NCBI GenBank assembly: GCA_963082975.1 | Contig: OY720345.1 | Coordinates: forward strand, 28,776,611 to 28,840,610 | Direction: 5' to 3' | Origin: Labia minor | Taxonomy: Eukaryota > Arthropoda > Insecta > Dermaptera > Spongiphoridae | Length of the DNA: 64,000 nucleotides | Shown here: positions 24,784-35,988 of the stretch, piece after piece | Position numbering within the stretch: the first letter of the stretch is position 1 | How the letters are laid out: every line of letters starts with the position of its first letter | Translations under genes and position numbers: made by a program | The notes under the pieces: generated by a model | The model's input: the letters and a program-made list of their open reading frames with translations, nothing else | Databases searched by the model: none | Told to the model about the DNA's origin: nothing

Positions 24784-25221
24784 CCTTGAAGAATTACATT
24801 TTTTGGAGATAATACCTTTTCGAAATAATCGATAATTGATTGTTGATGTCATTTCGGTCGCCTTTTTGTATATAATATATTGTTTCCATTGTATTGAAAT
24901 TATTGAATTTTAGACTTTATTATATTATTAAATATCAAAGTGAGAGGTTTTTATAATTTATTCTTGGAAAAATTTTAAAGTTTCATTTTAAATGCCATCA
25001 CTTCCAGCCTATTTATTTGTTTTTTTAATTTTTTAATTATAATTTAAATTTCAGTTTCTAGAATTGGAATAGGGTTTAACATAAAAATAAGTAATATAAA
25101 AAGAAAATTATATTTATGTTTGATAATTCTTTATATCTTTGACTATAAAGTTTATAGTTGCTATTTAGAATAGATAAATCGCTAAAATTAATATTTCTAT
25201 GATAAATTATTTTTTGGATTT

Positions 25222-25832
25222 TTTACTATTTCGCCAGAGATAGTATTGCGATCACGAAAATTTTCGATGTTTAGATTTTGATGTTTTTATACGATTTGAA
25301 GGTCCCTGAGTCATTTTCTCTAAGGTTGAGAAAAATGTATGTGTGTGAGGGTGTGTGTATGTAGACAAGATTACGCAAAAACGGTTTGAGCTAGAATAAT
25401 GAAATTTGGTATACGGGCATTATTCAAAATTCGCAGTTTTCGATAAACTTTTGAGAAATGTACATCAACCGGAACATTGTCATTAGTCATTACCTACCAC
25501 GTTTTGATTTTTTTTATCTAAAGTGACCGTAAAAATAAAGATATATGTTTGATAGTTTTTCACATTATTAAAAATTGTATAAAACTGCTAAATATAGAAT
25601 TTCAGTTTAGTTGAATCGCTGAAAGTACCGTAATTAATTTTTTAACATTGCAAATCATGCGCCAACTTGTGACGTGGTGCCATCAACCTAGAGCCAAACA
25701 CGCACTGGTTTAATAAATATTATTATTTTTTATAATTTATAATTAATTAAATTTAATTTAAATATAATATATGTTATTTAATCCAATTGAAATTGCGAGA
25801 TAGTTGAGTGGAGACCCTCCCGCTTATTTTAA
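25222..25832 (+). mobile_element. T3 element (HINE/Helentron-like), copy T3a
   Basis: 5' end TTTTTACTATTTCGCCAGAG and 3' GCGAGATAGTTGAGTGGAG with CTCCCGCTTATTTT. ACTATTTCGC and GCGAGATAGT form the subterminal inverted repeat. It contains a TATGTGTGTG tract, GTGACCGTAAAAATAAAG and a GTGACGTGGTGCCATCAAC block. Another copy is at 57149-57768, and a rearranged one at 41462-41970. Confidence 0.65.
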
Positions 25833-26032
25833 ATTTAAAATTAGACATAGACTACTTTCTCATCATTATAACTTTTTTCTCATGGATGAAATTAAAATGA
25901 TCAATTTGTTATGTATTTACAAAAAATTCAAATAAACATTAGAATTTTTTTTTAATAACTAAAAAAACAATATATAAAAATCTAAATGTTTTATTAATTA
26001 TTTATTTACTATAATATACTCTGATCATTATC

Positions 26033-27415
26033 AATTGAAGACCTTAGAGCGAAACAGTGGTAAGCCACAAAATCAAAAAGTTGAGATATTGCAGTTTAAA
26101 GTTTAAAGAAAAGATATAAAACATTGGGTTTACTGCATATATTTCAAATTTGCTCAATATGTAATATCAGTAAAGGGGAAAAGTCAGCAACTATTATTTC
26201 TTTAAATAAAACATTTTTTCTACAAAAATTAGAATTTATTTTGAAAAAATGTGATTTAACATGTTTTTGCTAAAACTAAACTAAACGGATGATAAAAATA
26301 ACTAAGATAATATAATACATCTATAACACATCTAAAATTTCAACATCTTTATCTACTATATTTTTTTTCACAAAAAAAAAAAATAGAATTTACATAAAAT
26401 GTAGCTTCACGTGTTTTTGCTTTATCTAAATTAAAACAAAATAAAGAAAAAAATGCAATACTTATTAATCATCTAAAATTTCAACCTCATCATCTACAGT
26501 ATCAACAGTTACATTTAATTGAGTGTAAAATGATTGATAGGCTGGAGGTATATAAGGCAATAATGTTTGTACATTTTTAATTTTCTTTTCTGCTATTTTT
26601 AATGGCTCGTTGTATTTAAGTTTAATTTCTGACAAGGTTATCATTACAGGTCTACCTTGTTTTAAGACATTAATTTTCCTGTATTCTCCATTAACTGTGT
26701 TTTTAACAAAAAATGATCCAATATTCTCTGATTTAAAGCAAAAGCTATACGTTCCTGAAAATTCCAAGTTTGTCTTATCAGAAAAGCGTGCTTTTTTTGT
26801 TTATATTCGCCAACAGATGCTCATAAGAATAAAAGTCTTTTTGACTCATTTTTGTTACTATAAATGGGTTTTTTCGGTTTGATTTTTGAATGACATCTAG
26901 CCAACCATCTGGTGAATATATTATTGGTGCTCGTTGTTCGGCAATAACATCTTAAGCCACATGGCATACAATACTTTTGCATAAATTATTTACAAAATAT
27001 TTTTACATAAAAACGTGGTAAGCCAAAAAAATAAAAAACTATAACCTATCTCAGAAGAATCTGTCGACATATTATCGTTATTTGGTACAAAGTCTTTGTC
27101 GACACAACTGTCATCACTCTCCTCAAAAAACTCAGGACTAGAACGGTTATTTTCACGAATAATTGCTCTTGAACGAAGACATAAACCAGAAGTCGACGCC
27201 ATATTGATGTGGCTTACCATGCTCTTCACGTAAGAAAATGAAGTAATTTTGCCAACACCAACAACATGATTTAGCGATAGCAGCCCTATTTATTACGAAA
27301 CAGTCAAAATAACTTTTTTAGTGGTTTAATATTGTTCCCGCCATATGATAAATGCAATACAACAATTTTCGGCAAAAGTGTGGCTTACCACTGTTTCGCT
27401 CTAAGGTCTTCAATT
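26033..27415 (-). mobile_element. TIR DNA transposon (family X2), 1,383 bp
   Basis: Perfect or nearly perfect 37-bp terminal inverted repeats: AATTGAAGACCTTAGAGCGA at the left, continuing AACAGTGGTAAGCCACA, and the reverse complement at 27379-27415. The superfamily is not clear and a target duplication was not resolved. It encodes a short two-exon protein on the minus strand (26465-27229) and no recognisable DDE transposase. Confidence 0.75.
26465..27229 (-). CDS. ORF of the X2 TIR element (two exons, function unknown)
   Basis: The upstream exon (about 27050-27229) encodes an acidic N-terminus containing S-C-V-D-K-D-F-V-P. It reaches a GGTTATAG donor-like point. The downstream piece (26465-26767 and possibly some sequence above it) has K-I-K-N-V-Q-T-L-L-P-Y-I-P-P-A-Y-Q-S-F-Y and ends E-I-L-D-D. 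The Y-I-P-x-x-Y-x-x-F-Y motif and the preceding K-K-I are shared with the broken ORF at 23583-23961. No catalytic triad is visible. It may be an accessory protein or the end of a longer transposase deleted here. The splice junction was not determined exactly. Confidence 0.45.
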
Positions 27416-28389
27416 AGTATGTGATTCCTCAATTAGTACAAAGATTTTTTTTTAATATCATTTTTTTTCAATGACATTGCTATATATATGATCAATAAGA
27501 TTATTTAAATAAATACTTAGAAGATATAAATATCTAATATAAATTGAACGAAATTTAAAAAAGCGTATGAAATACGATATTACATATTAAAATCTAAAAC
27601 TCTAATGTCCCACATGTTCTATTCAACGATTTTTTTCTCTTTATTCAAAAATTCCAAGTAGATAAAAAAAATATATGCCTATTATAATTTATAAATGACA
27701 TAAATATATACACATTTTATTACTTCTAAGAAAAATCTTTGAAAGTGTTTTGGAATTATTACCTTATATATTTTAAAAAAATTCCTGGAATATTTTCACT
27801 CTTTAAAGAAGATGCGTAATGATCTTATAAATGAGCTACATTTTAAGATAATCTGGAATAATGAACCAATCTCTCCCTCTCTCCCTTATTATAAATGTGA
27901 TAAGAGCTTTAGAATATTTTCCTTCTTTCATGAAAAATAATTAATGATATTTTTTCCTAATATTTTTTTTTTTTATAAATTATTAGAAATACATTTTCTC
28001 TCTGGCAGGTATAGAATTTATTATTTGTATATAAGTATTATTTGAATACTTAATTAATATATATATATATATATATATTACTAAATCTGTGTTGAATGAA
28101 ATTAAATAAATTAATTATTCTTTGAAATAAATATATTTTAAAAATTAATTTAATTAAATCTTAATAAAAAAAAATAAGTTTACATAATTGTTAAGAAAAA
28201 CTTAGTAAAATTATTAAAATTTAGTTATATATTACATACTACAAACATCAAAGTGAATAAAATATTTCACAGAATAATTTCACTAAAGTTCAATTCATAT
28301 CAATTTTATTAATTAGTTATATATAGTAATTATTTAAATCCTATATATAATGAAAAATAATTTCCATGGATAAAAATACAATAATATAC
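27416..28389. other. AT-rich spacer, no gene seen
   Basis: Low-complexity AT sequence with a short (AT)n tract at about 28060-28079. Nothing recognisable on either strand. Confidence 0.5.
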
Positions 28390-28428
28390 ACAACGTTTCG
28401 ATTGCTACTTCTGCAATCGAAACGTTGT
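28390..28428. repeat. Perfect 16-bp stem hairpin
   Basis: ACAACGTTTCGATTGC (28390-28405), a 7-nt loop TACTTCT, then GCAATCGAAACGTTGT (28413-28428). The pairing continues weakly into flanking ATATA. It is the strongest simple hairpin I noticed. The AACGTTTCGATTGC word resembles ends of repeat elements (compare GACGTTTCGGCACCC near 35540). It is unlikely to be a bacterial-type terminator here. Confidence 0.8.
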
Positions 28429-28562
28429 ATATATGTTTGTATTTTTTGAATAAATTTACAATAACAAATATCAATATGTGGTTTAATTTACAAAATTCCG
28501 TTATAAATAAAAACAACCACCAAAGCTTTAATAATTTAATATCTACAATATTAATACAAATA

Positions 28563-28917
28563 TTATAAGGATAATAATCAGGATAAAAAGAAATTATAAT
28601 ATTTAAAAAAAAATAATTAAATTTAATATTTTATTTTATTATAATATATTGACAAATTTATATTAATAAGAATAATGCTAATATTTTAAGGAATAATAAT
28701 CAGGATAAAAAGAAATATTTAAAAAAAAAATTAAATTTAATAATTTATTTTATTTTATTATAATATATTTACAAATTTATATTAATAAGAATAATGCTAA
28801 TATTATAAGGAATAATAATCAGAATAAAAAGAAATGACAATATTTAAAAAAAAATAATTAAATTTAATAATTTATTTTATTTTATTATAATAAATATATA
28901 TTTACAAATTTATTTAT
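28563..28917. repeat. Three tandem copies of a roughly 120-bp AT-rich unit
   Basis: The word AATAATAATCAGGATAAAAAG (or with one change) recurs at about 28571, 28689 and 28810, each followed by an A-run, TTAAATTTAATA and TTTATTTTATTATAAT. This minisatellite lies in the 3' flank of the gene at 28975-29496. Confidence 0.8.
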
Positions 28918-28974
28918 CCATTGATTTTATTTTATATAGAGTAGTACATAAATATTTACAATTTTATCTTAATT

Positions 28975-29496
28975 TTACAAACTATCATCTAATTTTAATC
29001 TTTTGAATTGATTAATGTCTATATCATCATTATCATCATCATAGATAGTCGGAGGATTGATTGAAAATAATATATTAGAGTATCTATTGCAAAAATTGCA
29101 ATCTCCACAATTAGTTGAACATTTGGTTTCAGAAGAAAATGGTTGATCCACTGTACTAGTAGTACTAGAACACAAATTGTCCAAATTTTCCTTTTCCAAA
29201 TTATTATAATCATAATGATGATGATGATTATTATTAGAGTCATTTTGAATTTTGCTTGGATTGTAAGTAGGAAAACTAAAAACATCCAAATCATCAAAAA
29301 TGAAATCTGTCATCTCACTTGTTTTGATATCATCGTTGTCATCGTCCTCATCAGAATTATAATCATTTTTATTTCGATACATCATTGCATCTCTTGGTGG
29401 CTCGATTTCTTTCTCATTAGTAAAAAATTCCAATTCAAGTCGTGGTCGTTTTTTGGGCATTTCATCATTTACTAATGATATTATTTCTTTCACCAT
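28975..29496 (-). CDS. Acidic nuclear-type protein, 173 aa, function unknown
   Basis: Complete single-exon ORF starting MVKEIISLVNDEMPKKRPR. A P-K-K-R-P-R nuclear localisation-like motif lies at residues 14-19, followed by an acidic D/E-rich region (about 48-60), an N/H-rich stretch, a serine/threonine stretch, a cysteine cluster C-S-T-N-C-G-D-C-N-F-C (about 126-136), a second D-rich run and a K-R-L-K-L-D end. A TTTTTAG acceptor lies 17 nt above the ATG and a TTGTAAGT donor near 29592-29597, so a 5'UTR intron is likely, with a first exon at about 29598-29700. A reverse AATAAA lies about 45 bp after the stop. It reads like a short-lived transcriptional or stress-response regulator, but I do not recognise the family. 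Codon use and domain layout make it more credible than other ORFs here. Confidence 0.7.
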   Translation of the reverse strand: MVKEIISLVNDEMPKKRPRLELEFFTNEKEIEPPRDAMMYRNKNDYNSDEDDDNDDIKTSEMTDFIFDDLDVFSFPTYNPSKIQNDSNNNHHHHYDYNNLEKENLDNLCSSTTSTVDQPFSSETKCSTNCGDCNFCNRYSNILFSINPPTIYDDDNDDIDINQFKRLKLDDSL

Positions 29497-29597
29497 TTTT
29501 AAAAGATAAAATCTAAAAATTAATAATATTAATAATAATAAAATAACTATCTGTAAATAAATAAATGAACGTTAATAAAAAAATGTATTTACTTACA

Positions 29598-29710
29598 ATG
29601 TATTCAAAGATGATCCAATATAGAGAGAGTCACTTTTTAATTCCACAGGTATGTGCGCTATAGTGTTCACTTGTTTCAAGTTAGTAAGTTAGATGCACGA
29701 ACTGTTCTTG
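29598..29710 (-). promoter_or_regulatory. Probable first (5'UTR) exon and promoter region of the 173-aa gene
   Basis: A strong donor (ATTGTAAGTAAATAC on the minus strand) at 29583-29597 faces the coding exon. Upstream, the composition becomes mixed (GTGTTCACTTGTTTCAAG) out to about 29830, unlike the AT-rich spacer, consistent with a promoter. The transcription start was not determined. Confidence 0.4.
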
Positions 29711-30154
29711 GCAAAGGTGAGACACAGAATGAGTAAAAATAATATCAGAAATAGCAAAGTGACATTCCCCACCACTTTTCCAGGTCAATTTCTAAGAACC
29801 AATGAGAAATGGTCTATTGAAAAGTAACCATTGAAAATAGTTTTTCTACCTGCATACCCTTTAAAATCCCAAAATTAACAAAAGAAAAACAAACAATGAA
29901 AACCCCAAGAGAACTGAATCATAAAAATAAAATTAAAAATGTATATATTTTTTATTCTTTTCACATATTATAAAAAAAACAAACAACCAATTCATATTTG
30001 TGAGAAAATAATAAAAATTTTGACAGGGGCTATTTTGAACAATGAAACTTCTTTTTGAATATTTCTGACCGATCGGTTTTATGGTAACGGATTATTAGAA
30101 ATCCCTTTCTTTATTCACAACTATTTCAATTTCTATAATAATAATAAATCTTAT

Positions 30155-30820
30155 TACCGACCGACGATAGTAAGGGAGGTATTGTTTTCACACCAAATTT
30201 CACATGTGGAGATTTTTACATATCTCCACGAATCATGCATTTTCTTAACAGAAAAAAGTATTTTTAGCATGATGTCTGTCCGTCCGTCCGTCCGTCCTTC
30301 CGTCTGTCCGTATAAATGTGTACAGCCTGAACGGCTCAACCGATTTTGATGAAATTTGGTATCTTTACTTAATGCATCAGTGGGATGAATTGATCAACTT
30401 TTGGTACAAATCCGGAAACCGGAAGTGGTAGTATTAGCGATCGACGATAAGAAGGGAAGGGTTATTTTCGCACCAAATTTCACATGAGGAGATTTTTTTA
30501 CATATCACCACGAATGTATTGGTTTTGTACTCGGGAAAAATCATCTTCATTATGTTTTTCTTAATTTAAAATTATATGACGTCACCCAGCCCTTCATGAC
30601 GTCACATGATTAGAAGTTATATGATCACGGGCAACGCCGGCTACTCTTCAGCTATATATTATAAATAAAATAAAATTAAAAATATTTATGTTCTATCCAT
30701 ATATGTTTGTTATTACATTAATAAATATATTAAAATTATTTGAAATTGTTTCTGTAGCTGGAAATTAATTTATTTCAAACTGTCAGTCGGTTCGGACCTG
30801 GCCACAGTTCAACTTATTTT
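30155..30820 (+). mobile_element. T2 element, copy T2c
   Basis: 5' ACCGACCGACGATAGTAAGG; GTCCGTCCG microsatellite; TGACGTCA-like sites near 30577 and 30597. At about 30605-30655 there is an extra GC-richer stretch with GGCAACGCCGGCTAC. The end carries GTCGGTTCGGACCTGGCCAC, CAGTTCAACTTATTTT, so the hairpin has one mismatch. Confidence 0.75.
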
Positions 30821-30844
30821 TAAATTATAATCAATAATTACAGA

Positions 30845-31113
30845 TTGTTTTTATTCTCGAGAAAAATCATTTTTATTAGTTTTTTTTCTTAATTTAAAAT
30901 TATATGACGTCATCCAGCCATTCATGACGTCACAGCCTGGTCTTACATATATATTATAAATAAAATAAAATTAAAATTATTTATGTTATATCCATATCAG
31001 TTTTTATTATATTAGTAGATATATTAAAATTATTTAAAATTGTTTCTGTAGCTGGAAATTAATTTATTTCAAACCGTCGGTCGGTTCGGACCTGGCCACA
31101 GGTCAACTTATTG
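30845..31113 (+). mobile_element. T2 element, copy T2d (3' half only)
   Basis: It starts within the T2 interior (TTATTCTCGAGAAAAATCAT), includes both TGACGTCA-like sites, and ends GTCGGTCGGTTCGGACCTGG, CCACAGGTCAACTTATT. It lies directly behind T2c in the same orientation. Confidence 0.75.
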
Positions 31114-31268
31114 GTTTAAATTTAAGGTCCGTTATTCATTTGTAAAATTATATTTTTTATACTAAATTTTTTTTTAATAATAATAATAAAAGTTAATAAT
31201 AAAGATGTTTAACAATTTTGGTCTTGGAGATTTTCTAAAACAAAAATAACGTAAACCAAACAGCCATT

Positions 31269-34009
31269 TTAATTTTGACTTTTTATATTTTTATCAATTA
31301 ATATAACCAAATATGTTATCAGAGACATTTTCATCTGAAAGACAATTTATAAATAAATAAGAATTTAATTTATAAAATAAATATTATTAAATATTTTTGT
31401 ATATTGCAAAATTGAAGAGTAATTAAAAAATATTTTGAATCAATACTTACGCTAAATAATAAATTTGTGTTCAAATTAATTTTCCCAAAAATTTTTATTG
31501 ATATATTTTGTAAATAAATTTGTTTAGTAAATGCCATTAACTAAAAAATAAATAAATCTCTAATAAATAAAAATCTAACTTACATGACATATAAATAATT
31601 TTTAAAAAAATTTTATACAAAATAATTGCTATTTTTATTTGTTCGACATTAATTACAAAAATTTATTTTTTAAATTTTTTGTATGTCTAATATATTTATT
31701 AAATACCTATATTTATTTAATTATAAGAATGTAATTATTACTTCTTTTCGGATGAGGCGACAATTAAATTGATGAACTAATTCTTGAGATATTTTTTGCG
31801 TTTTCTTTCCCTTAAAGTTCAATTATTTTTTATTTATTTCTTTTGCTTTAAACTTAAATAAATTAATAACTGAAAATATATTAACCTGGTCACATGCCCA
31901 AGTACCTATATAAATGATAATAAAAAGAATGATAAGAAATATAATTGAAGACAAATGAAGATTCAGACTTATTAATGGTTTGGATTCGTTAATTGTTTTA
32001 GCAATAAAATATCCACTTCCAAGTGCCACAAAAAACATCACCATTACATATAGAAATAGAAAAAATGAATTGATTTTGGATGTTGTATTCAATAAACGAC
32101 AAACACGTAAATGATACGCTGACAATTCATAAATTTTGGAAATTATTATTTCATGGTCCTCATTACATTTCGTATATATCAAATCCGCCCAATTATTACC
32201 ATCATTTATATTTTTCTATAATATATTAAAGAATAATAATTCAACTTGTTAATTTAATTAATTAATAATTTATTAAAATTTTATAAAAATTTAAATTATA
32301 TTTACAAATTTATTTGCTATTTTCATAAAATCAAAATTAATTCGTTGAAAATGTCTTCCTATAAGGTACACAATTATACAATAATATTTTATTGTACTAA
32401 GTACTATACTCATTGATGCGATATGAGCATGAATATAATTCTGAAAAGAATCGAAATTAAATAAAAGATTATTTAAATTTATTTTTATTTCAATACCCAG
32501 CGAACTCTAAAGAGGGTAGATATATAAGTTTTTCTATACTCGAACATAGAGTGCCCTACTAGTAAAAAGTTAACCACGCTATACAATCTAAAATCCAAAG
32601 CATTATGTGATACCTGAATTTCAAACTACTTATTCTCAAAGTTTAAAATATAATTTTAAAATTAAAATATATTTATACGAGATTAAAGCATTATTGGAGA
32701 TTTTATTAAGATTAACAGTTGAAGTGTTTAAGAAAAATTATTATAGTTTCTCTTTGATACCTCATCTGTTGAAATCAACCACGGTAATGGATTTCAGAGG
32801 TTTTAATATATGAACTCATTAACATTTACTCATATGAACTAGAAATTATTGCCTGTTATCGAGTTTAAAAATAAAAAAAATATTTTGGAGTCACCCTTTT
32901 CAAGTATAAAAAATATATCATAATGATTTCTGACTGTTCTCACTATATTTATTTTAACATTAATTTGTAAAGTAATATAATTTAACAATATCAATGATAA
33001 TTAAAGTTATTAGGCAAAATTTTCAATTAAATTGAATCATATTTTATATTAAATAATAAAATATAAGTAATTAATCCAATTTTTATTATTTCTTTTTTTT
33101 AACAAAATCTCAATTAAAAATACAGTATTCATATCAAATATTTATTATAAAGATTAAAATTTACACCTTATAAGAAATTAATATTTTTTTTTATAATCTA
33201 ATGAAAATATATAAAGTTTTCAATTATTTTAAATTGAAATGGAATATTAGCTCAAAAATTAATTAGTAGTAATTAGTAAAGAAATTTATTCACTTAACTT
33301 TATCATACTGCTCATTTATAAGGGCAAGATTAATAAATGGTAGAATACAATATATTAATTCCACAAGAAATATGATCCAATGATTCTTAATGATAATTTG
33401 ACTTCCTCCTATATTAATTAAATCATCTTCAACTGCATTCAATCGTTTTTGTTGTAAGAAACGTTGCAAGAATCGAACAAAAGTTAAAATTATCCATGTA
33501 CAAGTTATAAAGAAATTTCCTATTTTATCAGATAGTATTTCATCTATTTCCATATCCTCCTAAAAATAAATATATGTATTTATATTAAAATATATTTTTA
33601 ATGACGTAATGGGTGAAGAAAATATTATAATATTATGAAAAACTGTTGTGGAATGATCAGCAGGTAGATCAAAAATTCATTAGGCTGGTATTATAAGAAG
33701 CAACTGATATAAGTAAGAGAATAAGAAAAATTAAAAAAATGTATTAAAAAATTGTAGCTTTGTAAATGGAGTAATGCGGCCAAAAGCATTCGATATCAGT
33801 TAAATAGATATTTTTAATATATCATTTTAATGATTTCATGGACTGAAAATAAAAAATAAATTATAATTTACTTTTATAATAATAATATATGTAATCAAAA
33901 CTGAAATGATTATGAATAAGCTATAACAACGCCAAAATGTTGTATTAGGATATAATCCATTAATTTTCATGAAAAAATGACCAATATTAATTATTTTTTT
34001 GATTTCCAT
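31269..34009 (-). CDS. Gustatory receptor-like gene Gr-D (intact, divergent, 362 aa)
   Basis: Minus-strand exons: 33872-34009, 33299-33559, 32306-32440, 31886-32215, 31742-31810, 31451-31540 and 31269-31334; 1,089 nt, all phase 0. Exons 1 and 2 are clearly more diverged from the other copies (start MEIKKIIN, or two codons earlier MAMEIK; exon 2 with F-L-Q-R-F-L-Q-Q-K-R), while exons 4-7 are close to the array consensus. Exon 4 ends W-A-C-D-Q. Exon 7 reads M-K-M-S-L-I-T-Y-L-V-I-L-I-D-K-N. Seven hydrophobic segments are retained. It has no large transposon in its introns, unlike its neighbours. This mosaic could reflect gene conversion of the 3' half. Confidence 0.87.
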
Positions 34010-34189
34010 AGCCATTATTATCTTTAATAATATAAAAAAAATATATTTATTAGTAAACGAATAATACACAATTAAGATTGATTGGTAGATCAGTTTGAAA
34101 GAAAAAACGTATTGATTATTGTAATTTTTTATTGATGATTGACTGTTCCATTAAAGATCTAATTTAATTAAATTAAGTATTAATAAAAT

Positions 34190-34724
34190 TAAAATAAAAA
34201 TTAAAATTATTATAATATTATTATAATAATAGTTGGAATAATAACATATTGTATAAAATGAACAAATCTACAAGGGCGTAGACGCCTAGATATATATCTT
34301 TAGATTAATATAGATGTTATGACCAACTCTTTTTTAAAAATTCTTAGGCATTTATAAATATTTAATAAAATTTTTAATTAATTTATAGCTAGACTCATTA
34401 ATATCTATTTACAATTTTTTGATTGTTTAATTAATGGTTATATTCATGGTTATTAGTATGTGAGAAGATTGCTTTCAAATACCTTGGCACGTACTTTCTT
34501 AATTTCCCACTAAATGTTATAATGATCAATAATGTATCCATTATATCATAGGTTACCCATTTTAGTTTTGAGTTGTTTCAAGTAGACAGAAAGAAATTCT
34601 GTGATTGAAAGAAAGATTTTAACTAATTTCCTAATATAAATAAACGAAACGGTTTTGCAGATTTTAATAGTAATTGAATACATGCAGATAATATTTTAAG
34701 GTTTAAACAATAGTCCGTACTTAG

Positions 34725-34725
<1 letters not shown>
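34190..34725. other. Spacer, no gene seen
   Basis: AT-rich sequence between Gr-D and the CA microsatellite, without ORFs above noise. Confidence 0.5.

Positions 34726-34777
<52 letters not shown>
34726..34777. repeat. (CA)n microsatellite, about 26 units
   Basis: Uninterrupted CA dinucleotide tract of about 52 bp, likely length-variable between individuals. Confidence 0.95.
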
Positions 34778-34780
<3 letters not shown>

Positions 34781-34840
34781 CCACAATATAATTCACTTAC
34801 CGTAAACATACTAAGCCATGCCTTCCTAGATGTCTTAAAT

Positions 34841-35063
34841 CAGGGGTCGGCAACCATTTTCAATAGACGGACACTTTTTTAAAATAATATAACAAAGGTG
34901 GGCACACTTGGAGATATTAAGAGCCATATTAAAAACATTTTACCTTTTTTTAGAACCAAAAAGTCGAAAATGTTTAAAAGCCTAACCGCAAAATCATTTT
35001 ACCTTAATTTTAGAATGCGGGCACTTGGAAATAGCTTCGCAGGCACCTGGTTGCCGCCCACTG
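34841..35063. mobile_element. hAT-type MITE, 223 bp
   Basis: Ends CAGGGGTCGGCAACC and GGTTGCCGCCCACTG form imperfect terminal inverted repeats. The flanking 8-mers TCTTAAAT (34833-34840) and CCTTAAAT (35064-35071) differ by one base, fitting an aged hAT target duplication. No transposase. Confidence 0.75.
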
Positions 35064-35442
35064 CCTTAAATGAGGCAGTGTCTATGCCTTTTTACGTGTA
35101 GTGAGTTTGATAGCAAACAAATTAAAAATAAACAATGGAATTATAATAATAACAATAAACATAATAAATCAACAAGAATTATTTAGTTAAGTAAAATTTA
35201 AAATACATTGATGAAATGAATATATTCAAAATTAATTTATAGTATTAACTTACAATTTACTTCAATAATAAATTAATAATAGTTATTAATTATCAGTTCA
35301 TAAAGGTTAGTCTTTGAGCTCTCATTTGGCTATTGTGATTGGGAAAGGGGACTGAACATTAAATGGACCGATTACAAGTTTTTTATTTATTTTAAGATAT
35401 CTCATTATCATTGAATATACTTCTGTCCCTAGCATAGTGAAA

Positions 35443-35446
<4 letters not shown>

Positions 35447-35487
<41 letters not shown>
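35447..35487. repeat. (AT)n microsatellite
   Basis: About 20 AT units. ORFs crossing it are artefacts. Confidence 0.95.
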
Positions 35488-35489
<2 letters not shown>

Positions 35490-35800
35490 CAGATTTATCA
35501 GGGATATAATCACGTATTTTTGTGAGATTGTTTTCTCGACGTTTCGGCACCCATTTTGGCGCCATTTTCAATAGATTATTTAGGTGGGAGTATTTTTGGG
35601 ATTCTGGGTCTTAGTCTGTGTGACCAAGGGTTAATATCGGGATATTGGGTTTATAGGTTGGGTGGTTTTGTAATCACTACGTTGCTGTAGAGCTCCGAAG
35701 AATCCTGGGCAATCCTGAGACCGGCACACGTCCGCACTGGACAACAGCCCGAGGCCAACATAACAATAACATTCACGGAAACCTAAACCTACATATATAT
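35490..35800. mobile_element. Repeat fragment with CGACGTTTCGGCACCC motif
   Basis: A mixed-composition island in AT-rich DNA contains TTCTCGACGTTTCGGCACCC, GGCGCCATTTTCAATAG and CACGTCCGCACTGGACAAC. The first motif recalls terminal sequences of some insect retroelements, but I cannot classify it. It lies 190 bp upstream of Gr-G and might overlap its promoter. Confidence 0.3.
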
Positions 35801-35988
35801 ATACATATATGTATATATGTATATATATATATATAAAATAGTTTATATTATATAGATATTATATAAATAAATGATTTTATTTAATAAATAAATTGTTTTT
35901 TTTAATAGTACATGAATTTATTTAATTAATATATTATTGATTTCTCTGAAAGTCATCATTCATAGAAACAGCATTATTTTAACGATAA

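Larger units (their letters stand above)
23377..24832 (+). mobile_element. TIR DNA transposon relic (family X1) with nested hAT MITE
   Basis: Left end ATCAATTATTTCGAAAAGG matches the right end read in reverse, TCGATTATTTCGAAAAGG, and similarity extends to about 30 bp. TAATTGA occurs directly outside both ends (23370-23376 and 24833-24839), a candidate target duplication. Further TTTCGAAAAGG motifs lie internally at about 23515 and 24135. It carries a broken ORF (23583-23961). A hAT MITE (24319-24783) inserted later. Confidence 0.6.

Noticed and set aside
29019..29475. ORFs of 92 and 110 aa across the 173-aa gene
   Set aside because: They are alternative frames of the D- and N-rich coding sequence.
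34726..34777. CRISPR-like or regulatory array
   Set aside because: It is a plain CA dinucleotide tract.
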